Shown here: positions 35,507 through 47,225 of the stretch, one piece after another
Layout: each line of letters starts with the position of its first letter
How positions within the stretch are numbered: the first letter of the stretch is position 1
Source of the DNA: Gigaspora rosea
Taxonomy: Eukaryota; Glomeromycota; Glomeromycetes; Diversisporales; Gigasporaceae
Direction: 5' to 3'
NCBI GenBank assembly: GCA_003550325.1
Contig: QKWP01000140.1
Span: 245,836 to 309,835, forward strand
DNA: 64,000 bases
Position numbers and translations under genes: made by a program
The notes under the pieces: model-generated
Databases searched by the model: none
What the model was told of the DNA's origin: nothing
What the model saw: the letters and a program-made list of their open reading frames with translations, nothing else

Positions 35507-35975
35507 CTCCTTCCAACATCCTCTTTTTCTAGCTGACTCTAGCAGGCCCACCACATCGTTGCCCCGTATCTCTCAGATCTTAGGTAGCTTTAAGGAAGTC
35601 ACTTTCAGCCAGATCGCTATATAGGTAGGACGTTTTTCATCTACTCGGGAGCTACATCCATTTTTGGGCAATGAGCGTCATCAGGTATTCCTTATACACA
35701 TTTTTTCTATTTTCTTATTTATAGTGGATAATCCTTATGTTTACAATATTTCTTGTCAGATTTTTTCTAGGTGCTGCATGACCACTGTAGCTATATTATG
35801 CAGCTCTTGCAGCTGTAGTACCATATCCGTAAATAGGGAAGAGATAGTTCCTCATCATAGATCCTTGCTGTTCGTAGTCCCAACACAGTTTTTGTTTTCC
35901 ACTAAACTTGAACCAGCGACTTTGCGAACACGACCCCAGAGTGCTAACCACTGCGCTATCTGACCCAGGTCTTTA
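35507..35975 (-). mobile_element. tRNA-derived SINE
   Basis: On the minus strand the 5' end reads GGGTCAGATAGCGCAGTGG then TTAGCACTCTGGGG, and about 35 bases later GGTTCAAGTTT. These fit the A box (TAGCGCAGTGG) and B box of a tRNA promoter. The D-, anticodon- and T-arm order of a tRNA is recognisable, but the 3' acceptor half is replaced by a longer unrelated body of about 400 bp that is GC-richer than its surroundings. It is therefore a SINE rather than a tRNA gene. The plus-strand open frame at 35664-35963 is its shadow. Confidence 0.7.
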
Positions 35976-36057
35976 ATTTTTTAATAAAATAAACACAATC
36001 TTTTTTTAAAAAATTAATCTTTAAAATTTTTTCTTTGAAAAAAAGAGTTTACAAATC

Positions 36058-38729
36058 ATGACTAAAAAAAATCTCGGTCCTTGTTCTATTAATAATTGCC
36101 AGATTAGACCAAATCAATATCACGGAATCACAGAATATGCTCTAAAAAAAGCAAAAGAAAAAGGCACTTTTAATCAGTATAATTATTTAGAAGTTGGAAA
36201 GCAATTGTGCTATCCTCATTATCTCGAAATTGTTAAACCTGATTGCTATAATGAATTATCAACTGATAATAATAAGCAAGATCATATAATCATTAAAAAC
36301 CCATTATCATTTGGTGAATCTTTAATGACTAGAGTGTTATATAAAAAACAAAGAATTGAACATATCATACTAGAATTAACTCTAAAAGTTTTCAGACAAT
36401 ACTTGAGGATGCTGAACCACAATTAGTAGGATTCTTTGATGAGCTTTACAATGCATTTATTCTAAAAAGACAATCTGCTTTTAATAGAAAGAAAAATAAA
36501 AAAAAAATAGTTACTCAATTGCAGTGATACGTAATAGACTTGTAAATAACTATCCTTTAAAAATCAGATTGTATTTAGTGGCATTAGGTGTTTCTTGTGA
36601 TGCAATTAATGCATTGCATAGTGCAGATATTATGGTTTGTTATAAGACTGTCAAAAACTACCAAAAAAAATTGTAGCTGCACATTCTGAAAATATTTGAA
36701 AATATTTTGCAAAGAAAGTAAGATTATAAAAAAAATAAAATAAATAATCAATAATTAAACAAAAAATAAAATAACAATAAAAAAAAATTGAATTTACCAA
36801 ATTAGTTTAAATCCCATAGTTATAGTTAGAGATATGAATGCAATTTCATAATATGATGTAATGATTATAAGTTATAACAAAATGCTGTAACTCATTATTA
36901 TCACATTATATTATAGCTATAAATAAATAATTCCCCTAAATTTTAATATGTAATATTAGATAATAGTTTTTTCGTATATAATATCGATGATTACCACAAC
37001 ATATATAGAATAAGACGTCCTGATACCATAGTTCTTTCTGCTCCTATTTATTTTTTGACATGTGTCAGTAAAGAAATTACTAAATGTGCACCAATTCCAA
37101 TAATTTATAATAACATTCAGTCCACAATCCTGCCAATATTGATGCTTCTTTAATTTGTTTGTATTATTATGCGGTATCATAGAATTTTTGATTTTTTCTA
37201 CTCACAAAGAAAAAGTCAGTAATCTGTTTCGCAAAGAATTGGGCTTATTAATTTTGATCAAATCAATCTTTTAACCATCCATTGTTATGATGATGCAATA
37301 AAAGAAAAAGAAGCAGAAAGAACTATAGAAGAAGTTCGATTAGTTGAGATTAAAGAGAGTCAGCTTCATTCCCTAGACAATTATCTAAATGTTTTGAAGA
37401 TGATTTTCTTAGTAAATAAAAATGCAGAACGTACAAATAATCATATAATGCCTATTGTTGCTGACTGGCCTGGACAACTTTTTGTATGGAAGGCATTAAC
37501 CAATATACATCAACAAAATACAAAATACCAGCTTCTATAAATGCCTTCATACTTATAGTAGAGCTGCTTCACATTTCGCTAAACAGCTGGGAACAAATAC
37601 TCTTTTTTTAAAATGCTCTTTCATGCGGTTTTTGGAAACGAAAACCATGGAGAATAAATCTCCTTCTCAAACTTGCTTACCAAGGATAGATAACTATAAA
37701 ACCAAAAATATTAGCGAAATTTGAAGCAACATGTAAGACATAGAATATAGGATGCTGATCGATCTTCTTGATAATGTTATTCATGCAACTTTGGAAGTAT
37801 ACGTAGTTCTTTTTTGTTTAGGCTCTTTCAATAAATATGTTAAAACGGGTTTTCGAATATGGACTTTCACTTTTTATTGGAACTATAAAAACTATAATAA
37901 AGCACTTTTGGTATTCTTCCAATGTTAGAAGTAGTTAAAATGTTTTTGGTAAATTTCTATGATTATTTCATTGAAAATTTTCATAGTAAAATACGGGCCA
38001 ATACATCTTCAGGTGATAGTGTTAATACTATTATTAAACAGGCTTGTGTTTTAGGTAATATAGAAAACCCCAAAAAAATCTTTATTTAAATAATTTAATC
38101 AATACTTTTTTTTTAAAAAAAAAGATACAAATAAAGAATTGAGGTTTAAAAAATGGTTTATACAAAAAAATGATATCCATATATGCCCTCTAATCTAGAA
38201 TATTTGGTGAATAAAATATCATTATTGTTTCACCATATTAAGATGGTTAGAAATATAATGAATAATCATAGAAAAAACAAGGAAAAAAGAAAAAAAAAGA
38301 AGTTTTAAAATACAAGCTTGCTGTTTTAAAGGAAGAAATCGATCTTAAGTTCTTACCTATGGGTTATAGTACAAGCGTTCCTCCTTCACAAGGACTTTGT
38401 GATAACTGTTTTGTGTCATTGAGCAAAAAATGTGATAGTACTATTTTGATTTGTGGTCACAGTTTTTACTGGCACTGCTATGATAAGATAGAATATAGAT
38501 GCTGACATTGTGAACAGTACTATAAGAATGGAATATACAAAAATGTTAATTCATTTTTGAAAAGACTTGAAAAGGAGCCAATAATATTACCAAGGAGGAT
38601 GAAATTGAAGAATTCCAAAATTCTGAAGACACAGAAGAAGACATGAAAGAGCATGAGTTTATTTAAGAAAGAGATGAAAGAAATGTATTAAAATTACAAA
38701 ATGCGTTAGAAGATGTAGATAAATGGTAA
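36058..38729 (+). pseudogene. Broken multi-copy-type gene with C-terminal RING-like finger
   Basis: The reading begins MTKKNLGPCSINNCQIRPNQ (36058) and stays open to 36426, then shifts frame ('GFFDELYNAFILKRQSAFNR'). Further pieces are 'NRLVNNYPLKIRLYLVALGV' near 36530, 'IDDYHNIYRIRRPDTIVLSA' near 36986, 'IMPIVADWPGQLFVWKALT' near 37447 and 'KMFLVNFYDYFIENFHSKIR' near 37940. Near the end 'LCDNCFVSLSKKC...CGHSFYWHCYDKI...C*HCEQYYK' (about 38396-38530) has RING-type CxxC...GHxxxxHC...CxxC spacing with a TGA where Arg is expected. It ends '...LQNALEDVDKW' at 38729. An AT-rich foldback at about 36720-36955 interrupts it. I recall such proteins as a large uncharacterised Rhizophagus family. The damage (stops, frameshifts, insertion) makes it a pseudogene. 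Confidence 0.7.
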
Positions 38730-39030
38730 TATTACTAACCTTCTACAAAGTAGAAGTTAAAGTAACCACTATAGCATTTATATCTTTGTCAACTTTCACA
38801 TATAAGCTAGCTAGCTTTAAATACTTGATCCCACTTGATCTGAGAGTTTTAAAAGACCTTTAGGGCATGAGAAACGTACTAGTACAAAAAAATTTTTGGT
38901 ACATCAGTTACTTTAAAAAAATACTATCTCCTTATAATAAAATTATCATCTCGTCACGAGTGTCCTGTACATTTTTACCAATCATTCTGTTTATGTGAAG
39001 CAGGATATAGTTCATATTATATTATGGAAA

Positions 39031-39252
39031 TAATAACGAGTTATATGTAATTATGGTAGAAGTAACCGGTTAATTGCATATCATATCCTGTAATGGATGT
39101 GGAAATAATAACGAGTTATATGTAATTATGGTAGAAGTAACCGGTTAATTGCATATCATATCCTGTAATGGATGTGGAAATAATAACGAGTTATATGTAA
39201 TTATGGTAGAAGTAACCGGTTAATTGCATATCATATCCTATAATGGATGTGG
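39031..39252. repeat. Three exact 75-bp tandem repeats
   Basis: Units at 39031, 39106 and 39181 (TAATAACGAGTTATATGTAA...GTAACCGGTTAATTGC...) are essentially identical, with one change near the end of the third. They must be recent. Confidence 0.9.
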
Positions 39253-39289
39253 CATACAAATTTGTGTATCTGTATTTGTTTTTTTTTGA

Positions 39290-39910
39290 TGTCAGATAAC
39301 CAGCAAATGGCTTAATAAATGAAAGTATGTGCAAATAATTTTTACTATTATTGGAAATTTGCATGTCATAAATATTTAGTAACATTATGACTTAGAACAT
39401 ATGGGTACTGTAAGATTATGGGTGATGATCGGTAAATCATATACTATAATTTAAATAGAAATTGGCTAAATTTGCTAAACGGGAATATACTGAATGAATT
39501 TTACTACTATAGAAATTGTGTGCCGCGTGTGCAAATAATTTTTACGATTATTAGTAATTTGTGTGTCATAAGTATTTGGTAACATTATGACTTAGAATAT
39601 ATGGTGCTGTAAAACTATGGGTAATACGATCGGTAAATCATATTGAATAAATTTTACTGTTATAGAAATTGTGTGCAGCGTGCGAATTTGTGTTGGAAGA
39701 TTTATCTGTATTTGTTTTGATACGGATATATATATAATTATGACAGATGTAACCAGTAAATCGCTTACTAAATGAAACTGGAATGTTAAAGTCGTAACAT
39801 TATGACTTAAATATGGCTGATACAATCAATAAATCGTATACTATAATTTTAATAGAAATTAATTAGCTTACTAAACTGGAGTATACGTGACGAAGTTTTA
39901 TTATTAAAGA
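39290..39910. repeat. Degenerate repeats of about 200 bp
   Basis: The words TGTGCAAATAATTTTTAC, GTAACATTATGACTTAGAA, GATCGGTAAATCATA and CTATAGAAATTGTGTGC recur at about 200-bp steps (for example 39328 and 39529). They share words with the 75-bp units just upstream, so they are probably older forms of the same array. Confidence 0.65.
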
Positions 39911-41528
39911 AATTATATGCCATAAGTTCGAAATTGGTGTCTTTTAGAGATATATGCATGGATAATATATAATTATAAAAGGTGCAATTGATAAATCGCA
40001 TACTAAACTTTGAATAAGATTAATTACAATTTACATATCAGTGTATGGTATTATTTGGGGTATTAATTATTATTAGTGTATGCATATGAAGTATTCTAAG
40101 GAATTTGAATAGTGTGAATATAAGACACGTTGAATAATTTGATGCAATTATTTTATTTTATATATAATATAAATATATATGTATATGTATATATATTTTA
40201 ATGAATCAACCTTTTTAGTTAGAACCAGGTTTACTAATTTTCCTTCGCGATTTGATTTCACCAATTATGTAATTGATTAAATAAATTGAAGAATAATTAG
40301 TAAGCCTGTTAAAATTTAAATACGATTGCGGGTATAATGAACCAATTTCTAACTTTATTTTATAAATGATTATTAAATAATTAAATGACTAAATAATTAA
40401 ATAATTATGATATAACAAGTTTTCGGTTTATATATATATATTTAATTTATTTATTTATATTTATTTATATTATATATCAGAACGAGAATTTAAATCATTC
40501 TTTAGCTAGAATTTGTCATATTATGGAATGATGTTATCATTTCAGCATAAATTGACCTTTTACGCATGTATAAGTCGCTATATTAGAATAAAAATTTGTA
40601 TATAAATACCAGACCAGGAATTTAAATCTGATCGTAACAAGTAAAAACTGTTCTTAAATAAAAACAAAATAAAATAAAATTTTTAAGGTAAAAAAAACTT
40701 TTTGTAAATAATAAAAACAAATAAAATTAAATTTAAAAAAATGTTAACAAAAGAAGAGCAGGAAACTATATTTATATATAAATACCATCTGCACAAAAAT
40801 CAAACTTATATTCTTATATTCTTTTCAGAATTAAAATCAAAAAAAATTTATCTGCAAGATTTCAGAAATATTTTTTTAAAAAATCTATTCTCTTCATTGT
40901 ACTAAACATATAAGTATGTAAACGTGCTATAAACAACTTAACAAAATAAATACATACCTCATTCAGTCAAAACATAACCACTAAAATAAAAAACCATATA
41001 TATGATTAATATAAATTTACCCTATATACGTTTTCAAGCATATGTAACTTCACATACAAATAACATATAAACTACATTAAGAAAAATAATATCACATATA
41101 ACAACCTTTAACATAAAGAGCACCAGTGGCGCCCCACTTATACTTGTATTATAATAAAATTTTATAAGGATTTACAATTTATTGGCCAATCATATTCGAT
41201 CTGATAATCAAAATCGATAGCCAATCAAACCCAATTTCCATCATGCTGGTTATTTCTACTTTGGCGAGTCACACACAGGTACATGATGCAACTGGGTAAG
41301 CTATTCATTAGTTATAGTACATTGTAAATATAGATAGAAGTAGTTAGTATAATTACATCTCATAATGAATGATGCCATAAATAGCTAATTATAGCAATTA
41401 TAGTTACGACATATATTTTTACACTGAATTTTTAAAACCCTAATTGTAGTAATTATTACTATATATCGTATTATTATGGTATGTCATAATAATTATGATA
41501 TGTAATAATTATGACATGTTGTAATTAT
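39911..41528. other. AT-rich spacer without recognisable genes
   Basis: Microsatellite-like TATA and TATTTA patches occur at 40160-40200 and 40425-40470. A repeated GACATG/TAATTATTATG patch at 41450-41528 forms the border of the next element. No coding region was found. Confidence 0.55.
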
Positions 41529-42256
41529 TTTTTTTTTATATTAGGGGGAACTCCAGGTGTAGCTCCTGCCCCAAACTTTATTAATACTTAAGTAAGTTGA
41601 CATATTGCCAAAGTACATACATATTATATACAAGTATTGGAACTAGGACTTTAGGTAATACAACCATTTATCCACGACTAAAACCCACCAGAGCCTTCCA
41701 TATTCCCATTTATATGACTGACCTGGCTTGTACGCCCTCTCTAACCAACAATTGGTATTCACATGTCTGCCACTTTACTTACACTACCTAGTATCATCAC
41801 TTCCAATTTGGTGTATATTGCCAGGTAGGCATTTTGTGCTTCCAAATTGGTGTATCTGAGATTCCCTACTGGTGTACTTCTCGTTAGTTCGTATCTCAAG
41901 CCATGCAGCTGCCTTTACTACATTGGGTAAGTATCTCAAGCCTGCATGCTGCAGCAACTAGCCAGATTCCTGCAACTTTGGGGCCCAGAATTTAACGTTC
42001 CAAATTTGGTAATGTGCGAACGACTGTACTTCTCTCTATGGTGATGAGGTAACTGGGCTTGTTTCACAAATGCTTCCAGTACTAGATATAGTTGAATGGC
42101 ATCATGAGGCTCAGGGGCTCTGTTACCACTACATGCACTTGTACCAGCTATACCCGTATTGGTGGTCCTAGCACTTCTTAGCGTCCAAAGACTCCCATAT
42201 AGGTACGCCTAGAGCCCGTTGGGTCTTGACACATACATGCCTCCATGCTTCTACCA
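41529..42256 (-). mobile_element. Retroelement end (solo LTR or 3' fragment), copy 1
   Basis: Read on the minus strand, this block aligns with 55680-56690: shared GCAGCATGCAGGCTTGAGAT, GGTAAAGGCAGCTGCATGGC in near form, and GGTACAAGTGCATGTAGTGG. It has TATAAATG-type sequence, then AATAAAG and a terminal A run about 110 bases later, the order of a promoter and poly(A) site in an LTR. It is flanked by ACATGTCGTAATTATT and ACATGTTGTAATTATT, which could be a 16-bp target duplication or part of the local repeat. No long frame is present. Confidence 0.65.
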
Positions 42257-42454
42257 CATGTCGTAATTATTATGATATGTCATAATTATTATGATATATC
42301 ATAATTATAATTACTATACATAGTAAAAATTTCACAGGCACATTATTTTGAATCAATCATGGCACAGTATCAAGTGTAATATGAAAATGAAACAAAACAG
42401 CCAGCTCTTCCAAAATTAGAGGTTGTACCCGAAATAAATTTCAAATTCTGGATA

Positions 42455-42700
42455 ACCCGCCCATTTACCAGATTATTACCGGGTCACAAACCGGATTGTT
42501 TTAAAAAATCCGGGTTACCCGGTTGACCCGGTAGACCCGGTTTGTTTGATTGGCTAATGCAAAATTGAGGTAGCTCTTAAGGGTATGTAATTTTTTTAGA
42601 GGTTGCACCTGTTAAAAAATTTAAGCTCCGGGTTACTCACCGTTTACAACATTATAAACTGGGTCATCTTAATAATCTGGGTAACCCGTTTTTTTGATTG
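42455..42700. repeat. ACCCGG-rich palindromic repeats
   Basis: CCGGGTTACCCGGTTGACCC and related words repeat at 42475-42545 and, decayed, at 42628-42693. The same ACCCGG/GGGTGACCCG vocabulary builds the ends of the nested element at 52815-53870. Confidence 0.6.
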
Positions 42701-42782
42701 ATTGATGCAAAATCATAAATTCTCTTATATGCATTTTTTTAAAAAACTACGTATAATGATAATGGTAACTGATAAATTTATT

Positions 42783-43736
42783 NNNNNNNNNNNNNNNNNN
42801 NNNNNNNNNNNNNNNNNNNNNNNNNNNNNNNNNNNNNNNNNNNNNNNNNNNNNNNNNNNNNNNNNNNNNNNNNNNNNNNNNNNNNNNNNNNNNNNNNNNN
42901 NNNNNNNNNNNNNNNNNNNNNNNNNNNNNNNNNNNNNNNNNNNNNNNNNNNNNNNNNNNNNNNNNNNNNNNNNNNNNNNNNNNNNNNNNNNNNNNNNNNN
43001 NNNNNNNNNNNNNNNNNNNNNNNNNNNNNNNNNNNNNNNNNNNNNNNNNNNNNNNNNNNNNNNNNNNNNNNNNNNNNNNNNNNNNNNNNNNNNNNNNNNN
43101 NNNNNNNNNNNNNNNNNNNNNNNNNNNNNNNNNNNNNNNNNNNNNNNNNNNNNNNNNNNNNNNNNNNNNNNNNNNNNNNNNNNNNNNNNNNNNNNNNNNN
43201 NNNNNNNNNNNNNNNNNNNNNNNNNNNNNNNNNNNNNNNNNNNNNNNNNNNNNNNNNNNNNNNNNNNNNNNNNNNNNNNNNNNNNNNNNNNNNNNNNNNN
43301 NNNNNNNNNNNNNNNNNNNNNNNNNNNNNNNNNNNNNNNNNNNNNNNNNNNNNNNNNNNNNNNNNNNNNNNNNNNNNNNNNNNNNNNNNNNNNNNNNNNN
43401 NNNNNNNNNNNNNNNNNNNNNNNNNNNNNNNNNNNNNNNNNNNNNNNNNNNNNNNNNNNNNNNNNNNNNNNNNNNNNNNNNNNNNNNNNNNNNNNNNNNN
43501 NNNNNNNNNNNNNNNNNNNNNNNNNNNNNNNNNNNNNNNNNNNNNNNNNNNNNNNNNNNNNNNNNNNNNNNNNNNNNNNNNNNNNNNNNNNNNNNNNNNN
43601 NNNNNNNNNNNNNNNNNNNNNNNNNNNNNNNNNNNNNNNNNNNNNNNNNNNNNNNNNNNNNNNNNNNNNNNNNNNNNNNNNNNNNNNNNNNNNNNNNNNN
43701 NNNNNNNNNNNNNNNNNNNNNNNNNNNNNNNNNNNN
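42783..43736. other. Assembly gap (N)
   Basis: A run of 954 unknown bases. The sequence right after it is one arm of a palindrome family seen whole at 63672-64000, so the gap probably hides the other arm. The 351-codon open frame across it is an artefact of the N run. Confidence 0.95.
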
Positions 43737-43985
43737 TTTTTATTATTTAACTTTTAATTTTTACGTTCAACAGTTTTTTTTTTATAAAAAAAAATCTGTT
43801 GAATGTAAAAATTAAAAGTCAAATAATAGAAAGTTCTCCGATTTGTATGAAATTTTCAGGATACGTGTATTTTGATCAGCTGAAAATGTTAGTAAGTGAC
43901 TTTAATCGATTTGCTTAGTAAAATTTAGACTTTACTATGTAGCGACTATAATCGATTGACCAAAAATCGCTTTATAAGTTACTCC
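43737..43985. mobile_element. Foldback family C, copy 1 (partly lost in the gap)
   Basis: TTTAATTTTTACGTTCAACA, T-run and A-run, then its mirror form the centre of a palindrome. The right arm continues with GAAAGTTCTCCGATTTGTAT, ATTTTGATCAGCTGAA, GACTTTAATCGATTTGCTTA and GTAAAATTTAGACTTTACTA. The left arm is not in the assembly. Confidence 0.75.
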
Positions 43986-44867
43986 CAATTTTTTTTTGCA
44001 TATTAATTTATTGTTTATAACATATTTATTTATCGTCTACAGCATATTCATTTATTGTCTACAGCATATTTATTTATTTATTTTACTTATTAAAGTTTTG
44101 TATTCAAAAATAAGCTACCTTTTATTGTGCTTTAAATTACTTAAAATAGTAAATAAGCTACCCACGGGGTTTTTTTGTTAAAAATCGGCAAAAAAAGGTA
44201 GCTGCAACATACGTATATATCGATTTATATCTACTTAAAAATTTTCCCGATGTATATATAGTATCATTATACAAAAAAAAATCGTACTTGTTATAAAGAT
44301 CATCTTTGTTATACAAATAAATATCTAACTTTTCAAAAAATTACCAGTTGGTTATACAAATTTAAATATACGACATATGGAAAAATTATATATAAGTCTA
44401 TACAAAGCCAGATCTCAGTATTATATATATTCTTCGGGGTCCTGTCAGTTCAGTAGCCAGAATTAGTTAGAGTTATAGTAGGTAGATTTAGTTAATGTAA
44501 AAGAACTGTCTGTAGATCCTCCGCTATAATAGATATAATATCACGTGACCTTTGTGAATGGTGATTGGCTAATAATTATTATATATTGTATTATTATGAC
44601 ATGTAGTAATAATTACGACATGTCGTAATTATTATTACAATTATGACTTTTGTAATAAATAATTATTAAATTACGACAAATTGCATTTTGAATTATAGCA
44701 CCAATCATTATGAAGGCATAATTGCCAAATAAAAATAAATAAATAAATAAATAAATACATTTAAATGCTTATATTAAATTTTAAAAAATTTTTTTTATTA
44801 TAAGATACGTTGTGTATCTACATTTTGCACTGGATATAATTATTTTGTTTTTATAATCATATTAATA
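43986..44867. other. Spacer with MITE remains
   Basis: A triplicated (GTCTACAGCATATT) patch at 44030-44070 and a palindromic ACGACATGTCGTAATTATT patch at 44590-44690 are visible. No gene. Confidence 0.5.
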
Positions 44868-45086
44868 TTGATAGTGGATGCACTAGGACAAAACTTATAT
44901 ACAAAAAGAGGGACTTTCTTTAGTTGTCAAAAGTGTTTATACTATAGAGTTTATTTGCAAATACAAAAATTCAAATATGATATTACAAATACCACTCATA
45001 GATGTAATCGAACTGAAGCTATCAAATATGTATATACACAAATTTTTAAACCCAATTGGACAAAAGATCAAATTTCTTTTGCTTGA
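44868..45086 (+). pseudogene. FLYWCH-like zinc-finger fragment
   Basis: The frame reads 'VDALGQNLYTKRGTFFSCQK...IQKFKYDITNTTHRCN' and is open for 72 codons. The spacing of a G-x-x-Y turn, an aromatic next to Cys, a second Cys-containing segment and a final His fits the FLYWCH/WRKY-GCM1-like finger that heads many MULE transposases. The expected fourth ligand is unclear (HRC instead of HxH). No transposase follows. An alternative is a chance frame; I judge a relic slightly more likely. Confidence 0.35.
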
Positions 45087-45837
45087 GAAAAAATATTGTA
45101 TTATAATTATTAAGTAACTCTAAAAGATTCTTTTAATTATTCACTTTGTTTATGATTGATCACAATAAAAAAAAAAATCATTCAGCAACTCTAAATCTTA
45201 AAATTTTTACTTTAAGAGATGTATTAAAAGCACTAAAATTTTTTAATTGATCAATAGTTGATTTACTGCATAAAGCAAAGTCATATAATATATAGACTCA
45301 AAATGATCACCATTTTTAGAAATTTATTAATTCACCTGTCAAAAATTTATCTTTAACTTAGAATAGTATTATTTTATTGAACTATAAAAACTATTTCTAT
45401 TGGGAAATTGGTGGGAATCTTTCTCTGTTAGAAGTGAAAATAAAAAAAAGTAGAAATTTGGAAAATATCGTGAATTTCCCATAATATAGTGATTCCTGAT
45501 CATTCACATCTTTTTGAAAACAGCTACAATAAATGACAGCTAAAGATATCCACGTTTAATTAGTTGGTTTAAAAATATTATAACTTAACAAAAAATTATT
45601 AAATCAAAAAACCTTCTTTCAAATTAATAATTTATAACCCAAATTATATTTCTGAAAAAGGATTTTTTTATTTTTATTTTTAACAGAGTTATAACAGTTT
45701 AATAGTTGTCTATTTTATATATAAATAAAAATTTGGCGCTGATCTACATGTATAAACCAATAAAATCTAGTTATTTTTGTGTTATATTATTTTAAATTTG
45801 GTGCACCTTAGTAAAAAGTGAATACTTTATAGTATAC
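45087..45837. other. AT-rich spacer without recognisable genes
   Basis: Nothing beyond short A/T runs. No frame longer than about 40 codons looked plausible. Confidence 0.5.
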
Positions 45838-46145
45838 TATCCAAATTTGGGGATGGCTAAAGCCAAGTGTGTTTATATGTTTTTTGATTATTTAATTAAA
45901 ATTAGGGTAAGGGTAGTTAGGGGTTAGGGTTAGGGCTTGACTTATAAGTAAAATTGTCTTCCTGACATTTTTTATTAATGCTCCTAGACCGGTTTAGACA
46001 CTTGTTTTTTGTATTTTCAGCGTTTTTCACTTTTTTTCTTTGTTTTTGTCTCGTCGGGCTGATTCATAAAGATCAAATTTTACGATTTGATTGGCTTTAT
46101 ATCACGTGAACGCACCTGGCTTTAGATGACCCCCAAATTTGGCAC
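45838..46145. mobile_element. MITE with CCAAATTTGG arms and telomere-like core
   Basis: CCAAATTTGGGGATGGCTAA at the left pairs with TTTAGATGACCCCCAAATTT on the right. Inside are TTAGGGTAAGGGTAGTTAGG and GGTTAGGGTTAGGG (45902-45935), then near 46065 AGATCAAATTTTACGATTTG and ATTGGC. The same order of motifs is seen at 20900, 56881 and 57382. Confidence 0.7.
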
Positions 46146-47225
46146 CTTTTTTATAATAAAATAAAAAGTTGATATCTTTAGCTGTCCCGTACTATATAAA
46201 TAAAAATGTTTAATTTTAAATTTTACTGAATCTGATTAACAATTTTCAAGAAATATTTAAATTGAAAAAATTACTAAATATTGTTTTAAAAATTTACTAT
46301 TATAAATCTTTTGTTACAAAATTTTAATTACAAAAAAATTAATATAAAAATAAGAATAGATTAAGCTTGATTAATATAATGCTTAAATTCTATTGAGGAT
46401 AGCTATATTTTATCCATTTTATAAACTGTTCTGATCGAGTATCAATATTGTAAAATAGGAACAGAATTTATATTATTTTAATTATAATTATAATTTTAAA
46501 TAAAATACTATATTGCGTAGGTTTGATCCATAATACAATTTATAAATAAATAAAATTTATATTATTTATTTATAAATATCCTTATTTTATGCTAAGCAAA
46601 TGCACAGCAATGTTTCTGGAGTCAATATTAATACACTATTATATTTAACTTCAATACAGCAATATAAGTTGATTACAATTAATTGAAAGTGATTGTTGTA
46701 TATCACATAATACAACTATTTTTTTTACTTTGCACAGAAATATAGTGCCTTTCCTTTGCTCTGGACAATTAAATTTTAAATATTCACAAATATTTTCTTT
46801 AAATTTCTTTTCGAATTTATAAAGCCAGTTAGCAAATATTTAATTGAGAACTTTAATAAGTTTTATTATCCTAGAGACCTTATGAAAATAACAAGAAAAT
46901 TGCAATAAGTTTTCTGAATCCTGGTCGCAATAATTCTATAAAAGGTTTAAGCTAAAATAGTTAACAACAGAGTATAAAATCTGATCCCAAAAGTATGTGA
47001 ATATTGTGCACATTGTACACATAATTTTTGTGAACAATTTTAAAAATTTGTGCACTATATAGCTTTTTATATAATAAAATTAGATAAATTTACCATATTA
47101 CTGCAGAATAGCGCACATGGGCGCTATTTCAAAAATCGCATCCCCTAAAAATAGCATACTGGGTTTCAAAATAACACCCATGCGCGTCTCGAAATAGTGC
47201 GCACCTTATATAGTATATTGTATAA
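46146..47225. other. Spacer with a decayed coding-like patch and a MITE
   Basis: At 47100-47215 inverted GCGCACATGGGCGCTATTTC and GAAATAGTGCGCACC suggest a small MITE. On the minus strand 46667-46845 an open stretch '...CPEQRKGTIFLCKVKKI' without a start looks faintly coding, but I cannot name it. Confidence 0.4.

Noticed and set aside
35664..35963. 99-codon plus-strand frame
   Set aside because: It is antisense to the tRNA-derived SINE and has no recognisable product.
42702..43757. 351-codon frame across the gap
   Set aside because: Nearly all residues are unknown; open only because N codons contain no stops.
46667..46845. Minus-strand coding-like stretch '...CPEQRKGTIFLCKVKKI'
   Set aside because: No start codon, no nameable domain and no neighbouring exon; kept only as a remark in the spacer entry.
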